From: Agrypnia vestita
Lineage: Eukaryota; Arthropoda; Insecta; Trichoptera; Phryganeidae
Direction: 5' to 3'
NCBI GenBank assembly: GCA_016648135.1
Contig: JADDOH010004213.1
Span: forward strand, 115,259-179,258
Length of the DNA: 64,000 nucleotides
Shown: positions 44,801 to 52,818 of the stretch, piece after piece
How the letters are laid out: each line of letters starts with the position of its first letter
How positions within the stretch are numbered: the first letter of the stretch is position 1
Notes under the pieces: generated by a model
The model's input: only the letters and a program-made list of their open reading frames with translations
The model's database searches: none
What the model was told of the DNA's origin: nothing
Made by a program: the position numbers and the translations under genes

Positions 44801-47628
44801 GCAAGAGACCGGGGCCGGAAACTACCAGGCATACTCCAGGCTTTCCTATAAAAATATCAATTTCATCTCTTACTTACAATTAAATAATAATTGCAGATCA
44901 GATATTTTTTGTAAACATTCAAATTTAACAATGAAAATGATGTGTTCATCACACAAAATCTCATCATCTGCAGTAAAACCTTATTAATTCGAACCCCGAT
45001 AATTCGAATTTTGTCATAATTTGAAATTTTTAAACTACACAAGTCCCAAAATGCTAATTTCATAGTATATATAATATATATCCAAAAATATAGAGTAAAT
45101 TGGATAGCTTAGGATAGTAAAAAGAAAATTGAATTTTTGCAGATTTTACATTATATTACAGGGACCGTCAATATGTACAATAATACGTACTATATATTAT
45201 ACTATATATTAGTCCTATAAAGAGATAACTATATATTAGTCCTTTATATGCTTTCAAGAACAATTATGATATTTTTCATATTATTGGATGCACTATCAGC
45301 ATTTGTGCTATTTGTTCTTCAATCATCTAGGGCCGGTTGTTTCAAGTTGGATTAAAGTAAGCATTCTTTTAAAGCACAGATTTTTACGTTCTCCACCAAT
45401 CAGACGATCCGTTTTCGTAAAAATCCATGCTTTAATCGACCGCTTACTCTGGTCGAATTTGAAACAACCGGGCCTTAAATTGCAGATATATGCAGGTAGT
45501 AAAAATGTATGAATATTTTTATGCACATACACAACTACCCGATTAATAACACAAAATATTATTTTTGCTTCTGTACACAATAACTACTGCCTCCTTTTTC
45601 AAATTATTCAAGTCATTCACAGTGTACAATTAGCCTTGCAAATATGTCAACAATAATGCAAACACAAACAACTTCATGGTAATGCTCTTGGCATGACCTT
45701 ACCTACATGTTTGAGAAGGACTATGGCGTTTACTGTGCATATACATAATACATTACTGATATTTTAAACAAGTTCATTTTTGTTAAGAAAAAGGAATGAT
45801 AAAGTTTATGAATGTTAAAGGCTGATACAGTAACCGGCAAACATTTTGAACATCGGCTTCAGCTGCGCAGGAGACAAATTTTGGTTTTCAGGGGTGAGGT
45901 AGTACGGAGTGAAACTTTCCTCTGCTATGCTGAAAATTGTTCACGATGTTTGCCGGTCACTATATTATGGTTAGATTAGGTTAGTAATGTGACACTGTAA
46001 ATCTGAAAGTGTCTTTTTCGTTTTGGGCTGAAATCAAAATGAATATTTTGTTTGCTTCAGACAAAATCAAAACTAAAACATTTTTCATTGTATTGTATGT
46101 ATATATATACATATGTATATTAAAATACGTGTATTATATGCCATGGGCATTTAGTTAGAATATTGAAGCGTGAGTTTAGGCATATATTTTGGAAAAAAAT
46201 TTAATTAACATATTTTCCTGACAGAGTATTATGATACATTATTATTCAAATAATATGTTAATAATTATGGTATAATAATAAAGTATAACTTTTACAGTAT
46301 TCATGATACACATTATGTAAAATATTCTATAGGTACAGGGCTGTTTTAGAAATGTTCTGGGTATGTGATAGAAAAGTGATCCTTAATTAATTTTTTATTG
46401 ATGGTAATACAAAGACGGCAAATAAAATATAAGGTATATAAGGATAAATCAAAAAAACTATATAAAAAAGGAATAGTGATGAAAGAAGTATCATTTACAA
46501 TTTCCATAATGAGCACAGATTAAAAAATGTGCCTTCATCACATGGATTCATTTGTCTTTAATTAAAAGTATATCTATCATAATTTCATATATCTATAATT
46601 ATTTTCCTCAATTTTTATTTGCTAACAATTTATGTATAATAATAAAGTATAACTTTTACAATTTTCATCATACACATTACGTAAAATATTACCTGTCAAA
46701 TATCCCATCGCCTGAGCTGCGTAACATGCTGCCTGTTCATTTCTCATGCCTACATATTTCAGTCCAGTACTTTGAAAGGCCATTGACAACTCAATGACCG
46801 GGTGACCAATGATGCCAAAGACATATTCGATGCCCTGAAACATAACACAATATGCATGAACACAAACTTTCTGTATTGGAATTCTTGTGTAATGTAATTG
46901 GAATTCTGCAATACTACATTAGTAGACCACCATTGTTCCTCCACTATCATAAAAATATTAATCAGACTGAGAAACTCCAAAAAACCAACTAAATATAGTT
47001 GTTGAATTTTGTTGGCTTTTGTAGTTCACATGTCGATAAACTAAAAAATAAGTAAATGTTTTTTTATCTTCAAAATAAATTAATATTCTCTGGATGTCTG
47101 TGAATTTCAAAAATAAAATAAAAACCTGCACACACACTCATTCTTACTATATTAATAACCAAAGAGAATGTAATGTACACCATATAAGCTAGTGTGCAGA
47201 ATTTTTGCAGACTATGTGATAAATTTGAGAGGTTTTATATGAAATTCCATTGCGCAGGATATAGCACCTAAGTAAATGCGAATCTGGAAAAACTTATTCC
47301 TTTAAATCAAATTTTGTACAATTTTAGAGAAAAAAAGATATGCCTGGAACACATCTGAACTTTATAAAAATTTGCCAAATTTCAGAAAAAAAATCTAATT
47401 GCCAATAAACTTTGAAACCAAAAATTTTGAAAATGAAAAACATGTATAAACTGATGTAAATTCCAGTCAAAGTATTTTATCAAATGACAAATATGTTGGA
47501 TACCGCTATCGGTTATAACGTTCAGCAGAATAAATATGAAAATGTCCAACTGATATAATAAAAAATATTACTTGATCTTTCAACGCCTGTGCTAAAATGT
47601 TATTTCCATCAATTTCCTCAGATGCCAT
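29591..47628 (-). CDS. HACL1: 2-hydroxyacyl-CoA lyase (HACL1), complete, 11 exons
   Basis: Thiamine-diphosphate-dependent peroxisomal lyase (EC 4.1.2.63) that cleaves 2-hydroxyacyl-CoA, such as 2-hydroxyphytanoyl-CoA, to formyl-CoA and an aldehyde in fatty-acid alpha-oxidation. Exons: 47572-47628, 46693-46834, 44688-44845, 43939-44085, 37612-37831, 36407-36567, 33118-33306, 32296-32481, 32119-32221, 31326-31458, 29591-29810. All are GT-AG, phases agree, total 571 residues (human enzyme 578). Seen: catalytic Glu in [14 protein letters not shown] (E52), [44 protein letters not shown], and the ThDP/Mg motif from GDSAFGFSG (447) to NNNGIY (474-479). The protein ends WLTESKL; the C-terminal SKL is a canonical PTS1 for peroxisome import. 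Introns carry many transposons but all splice sites remain intact. Confidence 0.97.
29894..30145. mobile_element. hAT-type MITE with perfect 8-bp duplication
   Basis: Ends CAGGGGCGTGCAGTGGGAAC and ...GTTCCCGCTGCACGTGCCTT are inverted; ATAAATAC flanks it on both sides (29886-29893 and 30146-30153). 8-bp duplications and CAGGGG ends fit hAT. Inside, a 25-base unit (TCATAGCATTCATATTTTAA...) is repeated twice in tandem near 30000-30050. Located in the last HACL1 intron. Confidence 0.88.
30154..31325. other. Last HACL1 intron, remainder
   Basis: AT-rich, no exon or repeat family recognised. Confidence 0.5.
31326..31458 (-). CDS. HACL1: HACL1 exon 10: ThDP NNN motif
   Basis: Acceptor CGCTTTCAG, donor GT|GTAAGT. 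Encodes [40 protein letters not shown]. The Asn-Asn-Asn completes the cofactor motif 27 residues after the GDS. Confidence 0.95.
32119..32221 (-). CDS. HACL1: HACL1 exon 9: ThDP GDS motif
   Basis: Acceptor ATATTATAG, donor TCAG|GTATTG. Encodes [20 protein letters not shown] and [13 protein letters not shown]. The Gly-Asp-Ser is the first half of the Mg/ThDP-binding motif. Confidence 0.95.
32296..32481 (-). CDS. HACL1: HACL1 exon 8: [11 protein letters not shown] segment
   Basis: Acceptor AACTTTTAG, donor GGG|GTATGG, 62 codons. Encodes [53 protein letters not shown] and GTFGTMGVG start the cofactor (PP) domain. Confidence 0.95.
32588..33089. mobile_element. pogo/Tigger-like MITE with TA duplication
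   Basis: Left end CAGTAGAACTTTGTTAATTA and right end AACGGGGTTTTACTA, flanked by TA; the subterminal AATTCGAA / CCCCG pattern is that of pogo-like elements. About 502 bp with no coding capacity recognised. Related single ends occur at 18389-18460, 36965-37030 and 44972-45060. Confidence 0.7.
33118..33306 (-). CDS. HACL1: HACL1 exon 7
   Basis: Acceptor CATTTCAG, donor GAG|GTAAAT, 63 codons. Encodes [20 protein letters not shown], then a variable linker with [20 protein letters not shown] pogo-like element ends only 26 bases beyond the exon's donor. Confidence 0.93.
33515..33556. repeat. Perfect 15-bp inverted repeat
   Basis: TTCAAACCGGCCTGC at 33515-33529 is exactly inverted at 33542-33556, with a 12-base loop CGCGCGATCATT. 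Located in the HACL1 intron between exons 6 and 7, outside any recognised element. Confidence 0.85.
34417..34919 (+). mobile_element. Non-autonomous Helitron
   Basis: Begins TC (TCTATATATATATAAAAG), ends CTGA (the CTRR rule) preceded by a GC-rich hairpin region GCGAAGCCGCGCGGGC, and sits exactly between host A (34416) and T (34920) with no duplication. All three are Helitron hallmarks. 503 bp, no Rep/helicase, so it depends on a partner. Contains an inner CCACC/GGTGG palindromic block (about 34470-34550), a repeat of GCACATGCTTTCTAGCACAT, and heat-shock-element arrays at 34673-34858. In the HACL1 intron between exons 6 and 7. Confidence 0.88.
34673..34858 (+). promoter_or_regulatory. Arrays of heat-shock elements (HSEs)
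   Basis: Heat-shock factor binds alternating nGAAn/nTTCn units. Seen in register at 5-base steps: GAA-TTC-GAA at 34673-34685; TTC-GAA-TTC-GAA-TTC at 34719-34741, with one changed unit then TTC to 34751; GAA-TTC-GAA at 34815-34827; TTC-GAA-(TTT)-GAA-TTC at 34836-34858. Three units suffice for a functional site in known genes. Heat-responsive activity is inferred, not shown. Confidence 0.75.
35318..35338. repeat. (AAT)n microsatellite
   Basis: Run of ATA/AAT units beginning ATAATAATAATAATAATA, followed by a sequence with 'AGCGCCGTTTTCGCGAAATA' and 'CAAGGGCGCTTTACACA', which may be a LINE or SINE tail in the HACL1 intron. Confidence 0.6.
35676..36108 (+). mobile_element. Short TIR element carrying a transposase N-terminus, copy 2
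   Basis: Ends CCCAACATAAATTGGCGTGC and ...GCACGCCAATTTATACTGG; same organisation as 14771-15225 but in the opposite orientation. It carries a 48-codon ORF (35816-35962). Located in the HACL1 intron between exons 6 and 7. Confidence 0.75.
35816..35962 (+). pseudogene. Truncated transposase N-terminus (48 codons)
   Basis: [20 protein letters not shown], then [19 protein letters not shown] and AITGLF, stop TAG at 35960-35962. The pattern 'ar-Iv--V--f---E----P----R---RaAaiTG-s' resembles the N-terminal helix-turn-helix of insect Tc1-like (IS630-type) transposases. The rest of the transposase is gone. Confidence 0.55.
36407..36567 (-). CDS. HACL1: HACL1 exon 6
   Basis: Acceptor TTTTTTAG, donor CAG|GTATTA. 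Encodes [20 protein letters not shown], then [20 protein letters not shown] and DVKIIQ. The GARLNW.LHFG motif is specific to the oxalyl-/hydroxyacyl-CoA group of ThDP enzymes. Confidence 0.96.
36965..37030. repeat. pogo-like terminal fragment
   Basis: TACTGTCCCGGTTAATCCGC ... GACCCCGGATAATCTGGAGT resembles a single pogo/Tigger end. Only one end is present. Confidence 0.4.
37230..37520 (-). pseudogene. RTE-like LINE 3' fragment (best copy)
   Basis: Reads [20 protein letters not shown], then [44 protein letters not shown]. This W-FGH-ER...RG-PR-TW--Q motif set is the C-terminal tail of insect LINE proteins. Other copies: 17695-18745 (split), 48735-49015 (plus strand), 55500-55600. In the HACL1 intron between exons 5 and 6. 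Confidence 0.8.
37612..37831 (-). CDS. HACL1: HACL1 exon 5: central domain start
   Basis: Acceptor CCTTTCTAG, donor ATGG|GTATGA. Encodes [20 protein letters not shown] ... [20 protein letters not shown] ... MPFLPTPMG. The GKGAAY nucleotide-contact motif and PTPMGKG (completed by exon 6) are typical. Confidence 0.95.
38117..39340 (+). pseudogene. Reverse transcriptase of the 38117-39380 LINE, frameshifted
   Basis: Frame 1 has [19 protein letters not shown] (normally A-F-D), [16 protein letters not shown] and the catalytic [11 protein letters not shown] frameshift near 38650 leads to [40 protein letters not shown], and a second shift near 39130 to [20 protein letters not shown]. Order and motifs match the CR1/Jockey group; two frameshifts make it inactive. 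Confidence 0.85.
38117..39380 (+). mobile_element. CR1/Jockey-like non-LTR retrotransposon, 5'-truncated
   Basis: Carries RT from [20 protein letters not shown] onward and ends with an (AAT)n tail at about 39353-39380, the usual 3' end of such elements. The 5' part (endonuclease, first RT motifs) is missing. Inserted antisense in the HACL1 intron between exons 4 and 5. Confidence 0.85.
39731..39756. repeat. GC-only hairpin
   Basis: CCCCCCGCT (39731-39739) and AGCGGGGGG (39748-39756) form a perfect 9-bp stem with loop ATGGCGCC, in a GC-rich patch of the HACL1 intron between exons 4 and 5. Confidence 0.8.
40558..40868. mobile_element. Foldback element with GGATTAGT ends
   Basis: GGATTAGTCTGAGAGGAGAT... 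at the left is inverted as ...ATCTCCCCACTCTCACTAAT-CC at the right, both with AGATGCATCT. Inside, CGCTGACACATCC / GGATGTGTCAGGCG form another inverted pair (about 40620-40680). Confidence 0.55.
40910..40949 (+). promoter_or_regulatory. TATA box plus initiator
   Basis: TATAAATAAAG at 40910 is followed by TCAGTT at 40944-40949 (A at 40946, 36 bases on; a CA at 939-940 is 30 bases on). TATA plus TCAGT is the arthropod core-promoter pattern. It faces away from HACL1 and probably belongs to a transposon. Confidence 0.45.
41103..41162. repeat. Nested hairpins
   Basis: GTCTTCGCCT (41103-41112) pairs with AGGCGAAGAC (41153-41162), enclosing the perfect hairpin GTGGTAAA...TTTACCAC (41113-41132). Confidence 0.75.
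42190..42812. repeat. GGCCGACT-rich repeat end with TAGGGTGA terminus
   Basis: Ends TCACCCTA at 42802-42809; subterminal GTGGCCGACTACT blocks recur at 42690 and 42765. The inverse (TAGGGTGATTGTGCTAGTAG then TCGG) occurs at 38009-38032. Together they may be the ends of a 4.8-kb element in which the LINE and the GC-rich block are nested. Confidence 0.35.
42915..43325. repeat. Palindromic MITE-like repeat, family E, copy 2
   Basis: Inverted ends TATAGAAATCTCACAGAGAC (left) and GTCTCTGAGATTTCTATAAT (right), with AAGTGATCA / TGATCACTT inside. Same family as 2775-3115; part of a third copy may lie at 55790-55870. HACL1 intron between exons 4 and 5. Confidence 0.65.
43939..44085 (-). CDS. HACL1: HACL1 exon 4
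   Basis: Acceptor TTTAAATAG, donor AGG|GTAAAT, 49 codons. Encodes [40 protein letters not shown]. The YGRPG..Y.D.P motif closes the pyrimidine-binding domain. Confidence 0.95.
44688..44845 (-). CDS. HACL1: HACL1 exon 3: VSGPGLLH segment
   Basis: Acceptor TTTTTATAG, donor CAG|GTTGGT (weak but phase-correct). Encodes [20 protein letters not shown] and [20 protein letters not shown] to GGFQECPQ, all highly conserved in the pyrimidine-binding domain. Confidence 0.93.
44972..45060 (-). repeat. pogo-like terminal fragment
   Basis: CAGTAAAACCTTATTAATTC then GAACCCCGATAATTCGAATT, the typical pogo/Tigger-type end. Only one end found nearby. HACL1 intron between exons 2 and 3. Confidence 0.5.
45330..45474. 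mobile_element. Harbinger-type MITE, copy 4, core inverted
   Basis: Ends GGGCCGGTTGTTTCAAGTTG and ...GAAACAACCGGGCC; flanks CTA / TTA (one mismatch). Its core (ACGTTCTCCACCAATCAGAC...) is the reverse complement of the core of copies 2 and 3. HACL1 intron between exons 2 and 3. Confidence 0.85.
45828..45962. mobile_element. CAGT-ended MITE with TA duplication, copy 3
   Basis: CAGTAACCGGCAAACATTTT ... GATGTTTGCCGGTCACTA, flanked by TA; the last base of the right end is changed. More diverged inside than copies 1 and 2. HACL1 intron between exons 2 and 3. Confidence 0.7.
46693..46834 (-). CDS. HACL1: HACL1 exon 2: catalytic glutamate
   Basis: Acceptor ATGTTTCAG, donor G|GTAATA. Encodes [20 protein letters not shown] and on to [18 protein letters not shown]. 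The Glu in RNEQA is the residue that activates the thiamine cofactor in this enzyme family. Confidence 0.95.
47572..47628 (-). CDS. HACL1: HACL1 exon 1
   Basis: Encodes [19 protein letters not shown] with donor CAA|GTAATA. The start is the first Met of the open exon, and the length and content match the N-terminus of known lyases (x-Gly-x-x-Ile-Leu-A-x-x-Leu-K). No TATA box is evident upstream. Confidence 0.9.
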
Positions 47629-48379
47629 TTTCTTCTAAGGTAGAGATTTCCTGATGTTAATTCGAATAAAGTTTCAAATCCAATGTAGTCCAAAGTACTA
47701 AAGTAGTATCTGACCCGGTAAAAAGAAAACATTGTGATAGATATGTCACTTGTCACGGCGATAAACCTAAACCTTGTTTTTTTTTTTACACCGTACTAAT
47801 TTACTAAATAATTATCAATTTGCTTGCAATTTGTTTACTCATTATACATGTAGAATATACATTGTTATTTCCAACAATCTTCAATAGACAATAAAAACGC
47901 TTTCTACTTAAAAGTGTACTCGGTATATCCAACTAATTGACAAAGAGATCGATTTTCATAAACATAAGTATTTTTTAAGGCCAACTTTTTATAACGTTGA
48001 TAAGTTTATATTGAATAGGGAGAAAAACGCATAGAAAAGAGAATGAAAAACGACCGCGTTCATATTTTTTCCATCCGGCGCTCCTAATATACGTATTATG
48101 TATCTACTTTATGTCTATATTCTGTGGTACCTACGCCTAACATGAATTTTTAACGGAATTTTTTTGAGGAACTGCAAAAATCTGCTATTAATGTTTATAA
48201 AGTTTATGTAAAAGCAATATTTTTTGTAAATATGAAAATGCATTCTGAAAATAATGGCTCAATAATAAAATGTAACTCTGTAAAACACGGAATGGTCTAA
48301 CGAGGTGGGTAGGGAATATAAGAAACAAACTTGTAATAATGAATGCATTAATTAAATATTGTATTTTTTAAATATATTT
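47629..48379. other. Intergenic DNA upstream of HACL1
   Basis: Should contain the HACL1 promoter and 5'UTR. No TATA/Inr pair stands out, as is common for housekeeping genes. No coding sequence recognised. Confidence 0.5.
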
Positions 48380-48632
48380 GGGGTTTAAAAGCGAAGGCAA
48401 CAATATTCAAAAAATTAATTAATATGTTTTGTATGCAATCGCCGAAGATTACTAATTTAGAATGTGCTGCATTATAGATTTTATGTATTTATCCCTTCCA
48501 AAATCATATTTCCTATAAACTTATTGGCTATATTTCCTATGAAATCTCGAATTTATTACATTATAAATTAATAATCGTCGATGATTGCATTCAATTTTTT
48601 TTTTGATATTGCTGCCTTTGCTTTTATATTCC
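48380..48632. repeat. MITE-like repeat with GAATGCAGTC inner repeats, copy 3
   Basis: Outer ends GGGTTTAAAAGCGAAGGCAA and ...GCTGCCTTTGCTTTTATATT are inverted; inner TGCAATCGCCGAAGATTACT and its inverse GTCGATGATTGCA lie within. Confidence 0.65.
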
Positions 48633-48734
48633 ATTATGTCTCGTATAAAAATTGTCATTGAAAGAATTATAAATTGCTCATTATTTTGATTTGGATTTAG
48701 CCAATTTTACAACCAACTACAATACATACGTTTA

Positions 48735-49015
48735 AGTCGTTGGTAGAAAGGAGAGATGGTTTGGTCATGTAGAACGTATGAGCGAAGAAAGAATGGTTAA
48801 GAGTGTTGAAGGCAGCAGGAACAAAGGACGTCCGCGGAAGACCTGATATGATCAGACACTACAAATATAGGAGGCTGCCCTGTTAAAAGCCTTAACAACC
48901 GTAAAGCATGCATGAGAAGATGTATGAATGTAGACGAAGCGTAAGTGGTGTTCCAAGATAGAAGGATGTGGCGTTCTACCCTCCCTGTCTACCCCTGCGG
49001 GGAAATGGCGTGATG
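48735..49015 (+). pseudogene. RTE-like LINE 3' fragment, plus-strand copy
   Basis: Reads [20 protein letters not shown], then RGRPRKT-type sequence with stops, then the CMRRCMNV and VYPCGE region in shifted frames. Same family as 37230-37520. Confidence 0.7.
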
Positions 49016-49329
49016 ATTGATTAGTTAGTTATGTTGTTAAGTAATATACCTACATGACTAAATAACCGATAGTTATTATAAACTTTAGAATGCTTAGATG
49101 CAAAAAGCTAGTCTTGCAAGAAACAAATTTCAGAACAGTAATTTTTATAGGATTTAAGTCTACTTTGCACATGTTTCTGCAAAGATGAACGTCTGAAAAA
49201 GCCCAAAAGTCTTTATGAAAGCCAAATGATGAAACTCGCGAAAAGACCACTTAATCCATTGTTCGTTTCCCATTGTTTTGTACGAAAATCAATTTGACCA
49301 ACCATTGCGTCCAGTATAATGGTTCAATC

Positions 49330-50370
49330 TTTAAGGGGTTACGTGTAGTCAGGATTTTTAAAAAATCGATTTTCTAAAAGCGAAATGTTTCAAAAATATT
49401 GTGTGAAAATATCAACTCGATCCGGTTATTAGTTTTAAAGATATCCAACGATAACTGTAGGGCCCTCCGCTGCGGCCCGTACTGATACGCGGACGGTAGT
49501 AGAGCCGGCCGGGCTGACAAACGGGACCACTGCTACGGAACGCGTTTTTTACCTGTTTAATTCTTAGAATAATGTACGAAATTTCTTTTATACTTCAACT
49601 TTTAGACATTAGAACCTTTAGGCTAACTGAGAATTGATTTAGTGTTACTACTTCAGTGGCAGTGAAACCCAGCAGTCGATAGGTAGTTGTGCGTGTATTA
49701 TAATCATTTTCAAAAATTTATAATGAGACGTCATGAAGGTATGCAAGGAATATTAATGATTGCCAATGCATAGGATTACATTATGGATCTAATGCACACC
49801 GGTATGCTGAAAAACTCGAGCGCATAAAGATTGCTGACCAACGTGCAAATCAGGTCACTCGAGAAGGCAAAATGAGACGTAGATAAAAAAAAATCGACAT
49901 CTTGGAGGCTTACCCACCGGCATAAGATGTATTATATGTACCAGAAATAGAAGATTCTACGTAAGTAATTTTTTAAATTGTATTTGTATTAATTATTTAT
50001 GCATAAAACTTTAAACCCGTTTTTCTCAAAATAACGTTTTCAAAAGCGGTGTCCACGATATTTTAAAAACTACTCGAGAGATTTAAATGAAATTTAAACA
50101 TCATATTTTAGGTATTAAAAACTTGTGCTTAATCGAAGGATTAAGCACAAGTATTTATAGATAAAAAATGAGCGATTTTTTCCCTCAAAATTCATAACTA
50201 AACTTTCAAAGACCGCCATTTTGCTAAATTTGAAAAAAAATAAAAAAGCTTCGATTAAGCACAAGATTAACTATTGAACTACTAATTTCTTTTTGTTTCA
50301 TTAAATTTAGATAAACCACTAAGAAGCACTGATGGACACCGCGAAACACTACTTGCAAAACAGGGGTCAA
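49330..50370 (+). repeat. Dispersed repeat with an unrecognised protein fragment, copy 1
   Basis: At 49765-49970 the plus strand reads LHYGSNAHRYAEKLERIKIA, then DQRANQVTREGKMRRR, a stop, and KIDILEAYPPA. I do not recognise the family. The downstream non-coding part (CGGTGTCCACGATATTTTAA, GATGGACACCGC) recurs at 63580-63890, defining a repeat family present twice in the window. Confidence 0.5.
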
Positions 50371-50559
50371 GAAACGAGATTCAAACCAAGCGCGGATCCA
50401 GGGGGGGGGGTCACGGGGGTCATGACCCCCCCCCTGGGCTGGGTCCAGGACTTAGGTGGACCACTAATTAAAATACTCGTACTCACATTCAGTCGCTTAC
50501 TAACTTTTTTATTTTTCAGTTACTACTGTATATTTAAGCAGAATACTGCAATCGAACTC

Positions 50560-50790
50560 GATTGATTTAAAAAAAGCTGCGGACGTTATTAATGATACTA
50601 TAAGTGTTCTACAAAATAAAAGAGAAAATGCGGACGTAATTTACCGACAGCTTTTTGAAGAGGCTAAAGAAGTAGCTGAGCAGCTAGATGTAGAAATTAA
50701 ATGTCCCAGAATAGTGTCAAGACAAATTCATAGGGCCAATAACTAACCTGCTCAATCTGCTCAAGAGTATTTCCGCAGAGCCATATACAT
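50560..50790 (+). pseudogene. hAT transposase fragment, upstream piece
   Basis: Reads KKAADVINDTISVLQNKREN, DVIYRQLFEEAKEVAEQLDV and RIVSRQIHRANN, then a stop and QSAQEYFRRAIYI. This matches the region before the dimerisation domain of zinc-finger (TTF/ZMYM-type) hAT transposases. It continues at 52819. Confidence 0.7.
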
Positions 50791-52818
50791 TAGGCTGTCC
50801 CGATAAATTTTATTTTGGCTTATCTTAACACAAGACCTCTCAAAACTTGCATAATTGAGCGAAGATTACCAAAATAATTTTAAAAATAAAATAAAACTGT
50901 ATCTTAGGATTCTAAAAATTGTCATTTTTATGGTGATATTTCGCTATCCTCAATTTTGGCTCCTGAACAAAAAAGTATTTACTTTTTATTCTATTTAGGT
51001 GTAAATCATACATGACGTTTCGATTTGCATGCAACAACACGTTACCAGCAACATAGAATTTGTTAGGTTTCAACCTGCAAATACCCTCAAGTTTGAACTT
51101 GTTTTGAGGACTTTCTTGACTTGACTCGCGAGTGTTTTCTTCGTAGATAAAATAATTTTTATGCCATAAAAGTACCGTGGCGATTGTTACAGTAGTAAAA
51201 GCGGATTTTGTGATTTTTAAATAAGAAGTTCGAGGGGTAGTCAGACTACTTATGCTATGTTCGGACCATACAAAGAACTTGACAATCAGCAGCTACCAAC
51301 TATAAGGGACGTTATTTAATTTATTTTATTTGTCAAGACCGACCTGAAATTCACGTATAATAGAAAAGATCCATCCAAATCAGATATATGTGTGATTGTT
51401 TCCGAAGAGATCAACAATATTTGGACCAAAACTTCGATTCCAGTTGCAACTAAGAGTTATTTAATTGGTGAAATCGTATTTCGAAAAGTATCTCAATTTG
51501 AAAAGATACCCCAAAAACAAACGAAATGATAGTTTTGAAAATAAACTGAAATGTTTTTTAGTCATCTGAGTAACTTTTTGACGTTTCCACTTGTAAATGC
51601 ACTTCATTTGAATCTTGTGCGTGTCTAAAACCTAAGAAAGTTTTCATCAATAAATTTTAGTCAATAACATAACAAATAATCAAGTAACAAAAAAGTCGTG
51701 TTTTACTCAAGAAACCGATTCTGTCTCAGCAAATTGTGATGAAGATTCAGTGCGTGAATCTTCCTCAGAAACGTATAACAGAGGCATCCCCGACAAACTC
51801 GCCCACCATTGAATTCAACGGCGAATTGGAATACATTGCCTTTGCCGACAGTTGCTAAAATCTGTGATAGATACGGTTTATCCACGCAATCTGCTGTTGC
51901 TGTTGCTCTGCGGTTTTGACTGACGTCGGCTTGGTTTCTACCGAAGATTTAACTCTAGTTATTGATAAAAATAAGATCTACAGAGATGTATCTAAAGCCC
52001 GGAAGCTTTAAAAGATTTTGGAGGTACTGTTATAAAAAGCATTTACTTTGATGGACGAAAAGACCATCGCAAAGAAGTTTTAGAAGACCACATCTCAATT
52101 TTAGCACAGCCTGGTTTATTTGGGGACATACAATACCGAAAGACGTGGCACTGCAAAGGAAATTCTTACTTCGATCACAACTTTAGTAGAGGGTCGAGGT
52201 TGGAATTAAGATGACGTGATTTGCGTTGAATGTGACGGAACTGCAACTAACACCGATTGGAAGGGTGACGTGATTCAATATTTAGAGGAGTATTTTCAGA
52301 GACCGTTACAACGGTGTGTTTGTATGCTTCATGTCAATGAATTACCTCTTCTTGATTTATTCTTGACCTTAGATGGTTGCACTTCGGGTCCTAGAGAATA
52401 TAACAGACGCCTCACAAAGTGTAACTGACGTTACTTCTAGAGATGGCTTTATTAGAACCAGGATGCAATCTTGAGCAGAAATGCCAAATTTTGGACCCAA
52501 AAATAAGTTAAAATTTTTTGTTTTTCTCATTGATTATAAACTATATTTTGTTTATTTTATTTTTTTGTGCTTTGTTTCATTAATTTTAATACCAAAATAC
52601 CTTTTAAACATGATTTTTTTATTATTTTAGGCAAATGGTTTAACTCTATAAAAACGTAAAATTTACAAAACTTCAAAGCTCGGCAGAGCCCTCAAGGTGA
52701 CAAACAATTCAATGTTTTGTTACCTTTTTCGCAATTTGTGTAAAATTACTCAAATTTTGATACCTCTTGTGATTGTGTAGCTCAAATTTTTTTTCTCATA
52801 CATGGACGGGACACCCTA
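50791..52818 (+). mobile_element. 2,028-bp TIR transposon with 8-bp duplication, encodes an unrecognised protein
   Basis: Ends TAGGCTGTCCCG and CGGGACACCCTA (one mismatch over 12). Flanks ATATACAT (50783-50790) and ATATGCAT (52819-52826) are an 8-bp duplication with one change. Removing the element and one flank restores the hAT reading frame across the site (…AIYIPLLDSI…), which proves insertion and fixes the borders. An 8-bp duplication with TAGGG-like ends suggests hAT or a related superfamily. Confidence 0.82.
51285..52440 (+). pseudogene. Protein of the 2-kb transposon, broken
   Basis: Pieces in several frames: TIRDVIKFILFVKTDLKF and DICVIVSEEINNIWTKTSIP (51300-51440), NTLPLPTVAKICDRYGLST (51828-51885), SIYFDGRKDHRKE (52035-52075), and ICVECDGTATNTDWKGDVIQ ... 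CMLHVNELPLLDLFLTLDG (52216-52390). I recall this series from uncharacterised repetitive insect proteins; the V-x-C-D-G-T and DGRKD acidic motifs could belong to a transposase catalytic core. That is inference. Confidence 0.5.

Noticed and set aside
44700..44987. A 95-codon plus-strand ORF
   Set aside because: It overlaps HACL1 exon 3 in antisense and has no motif of its own.
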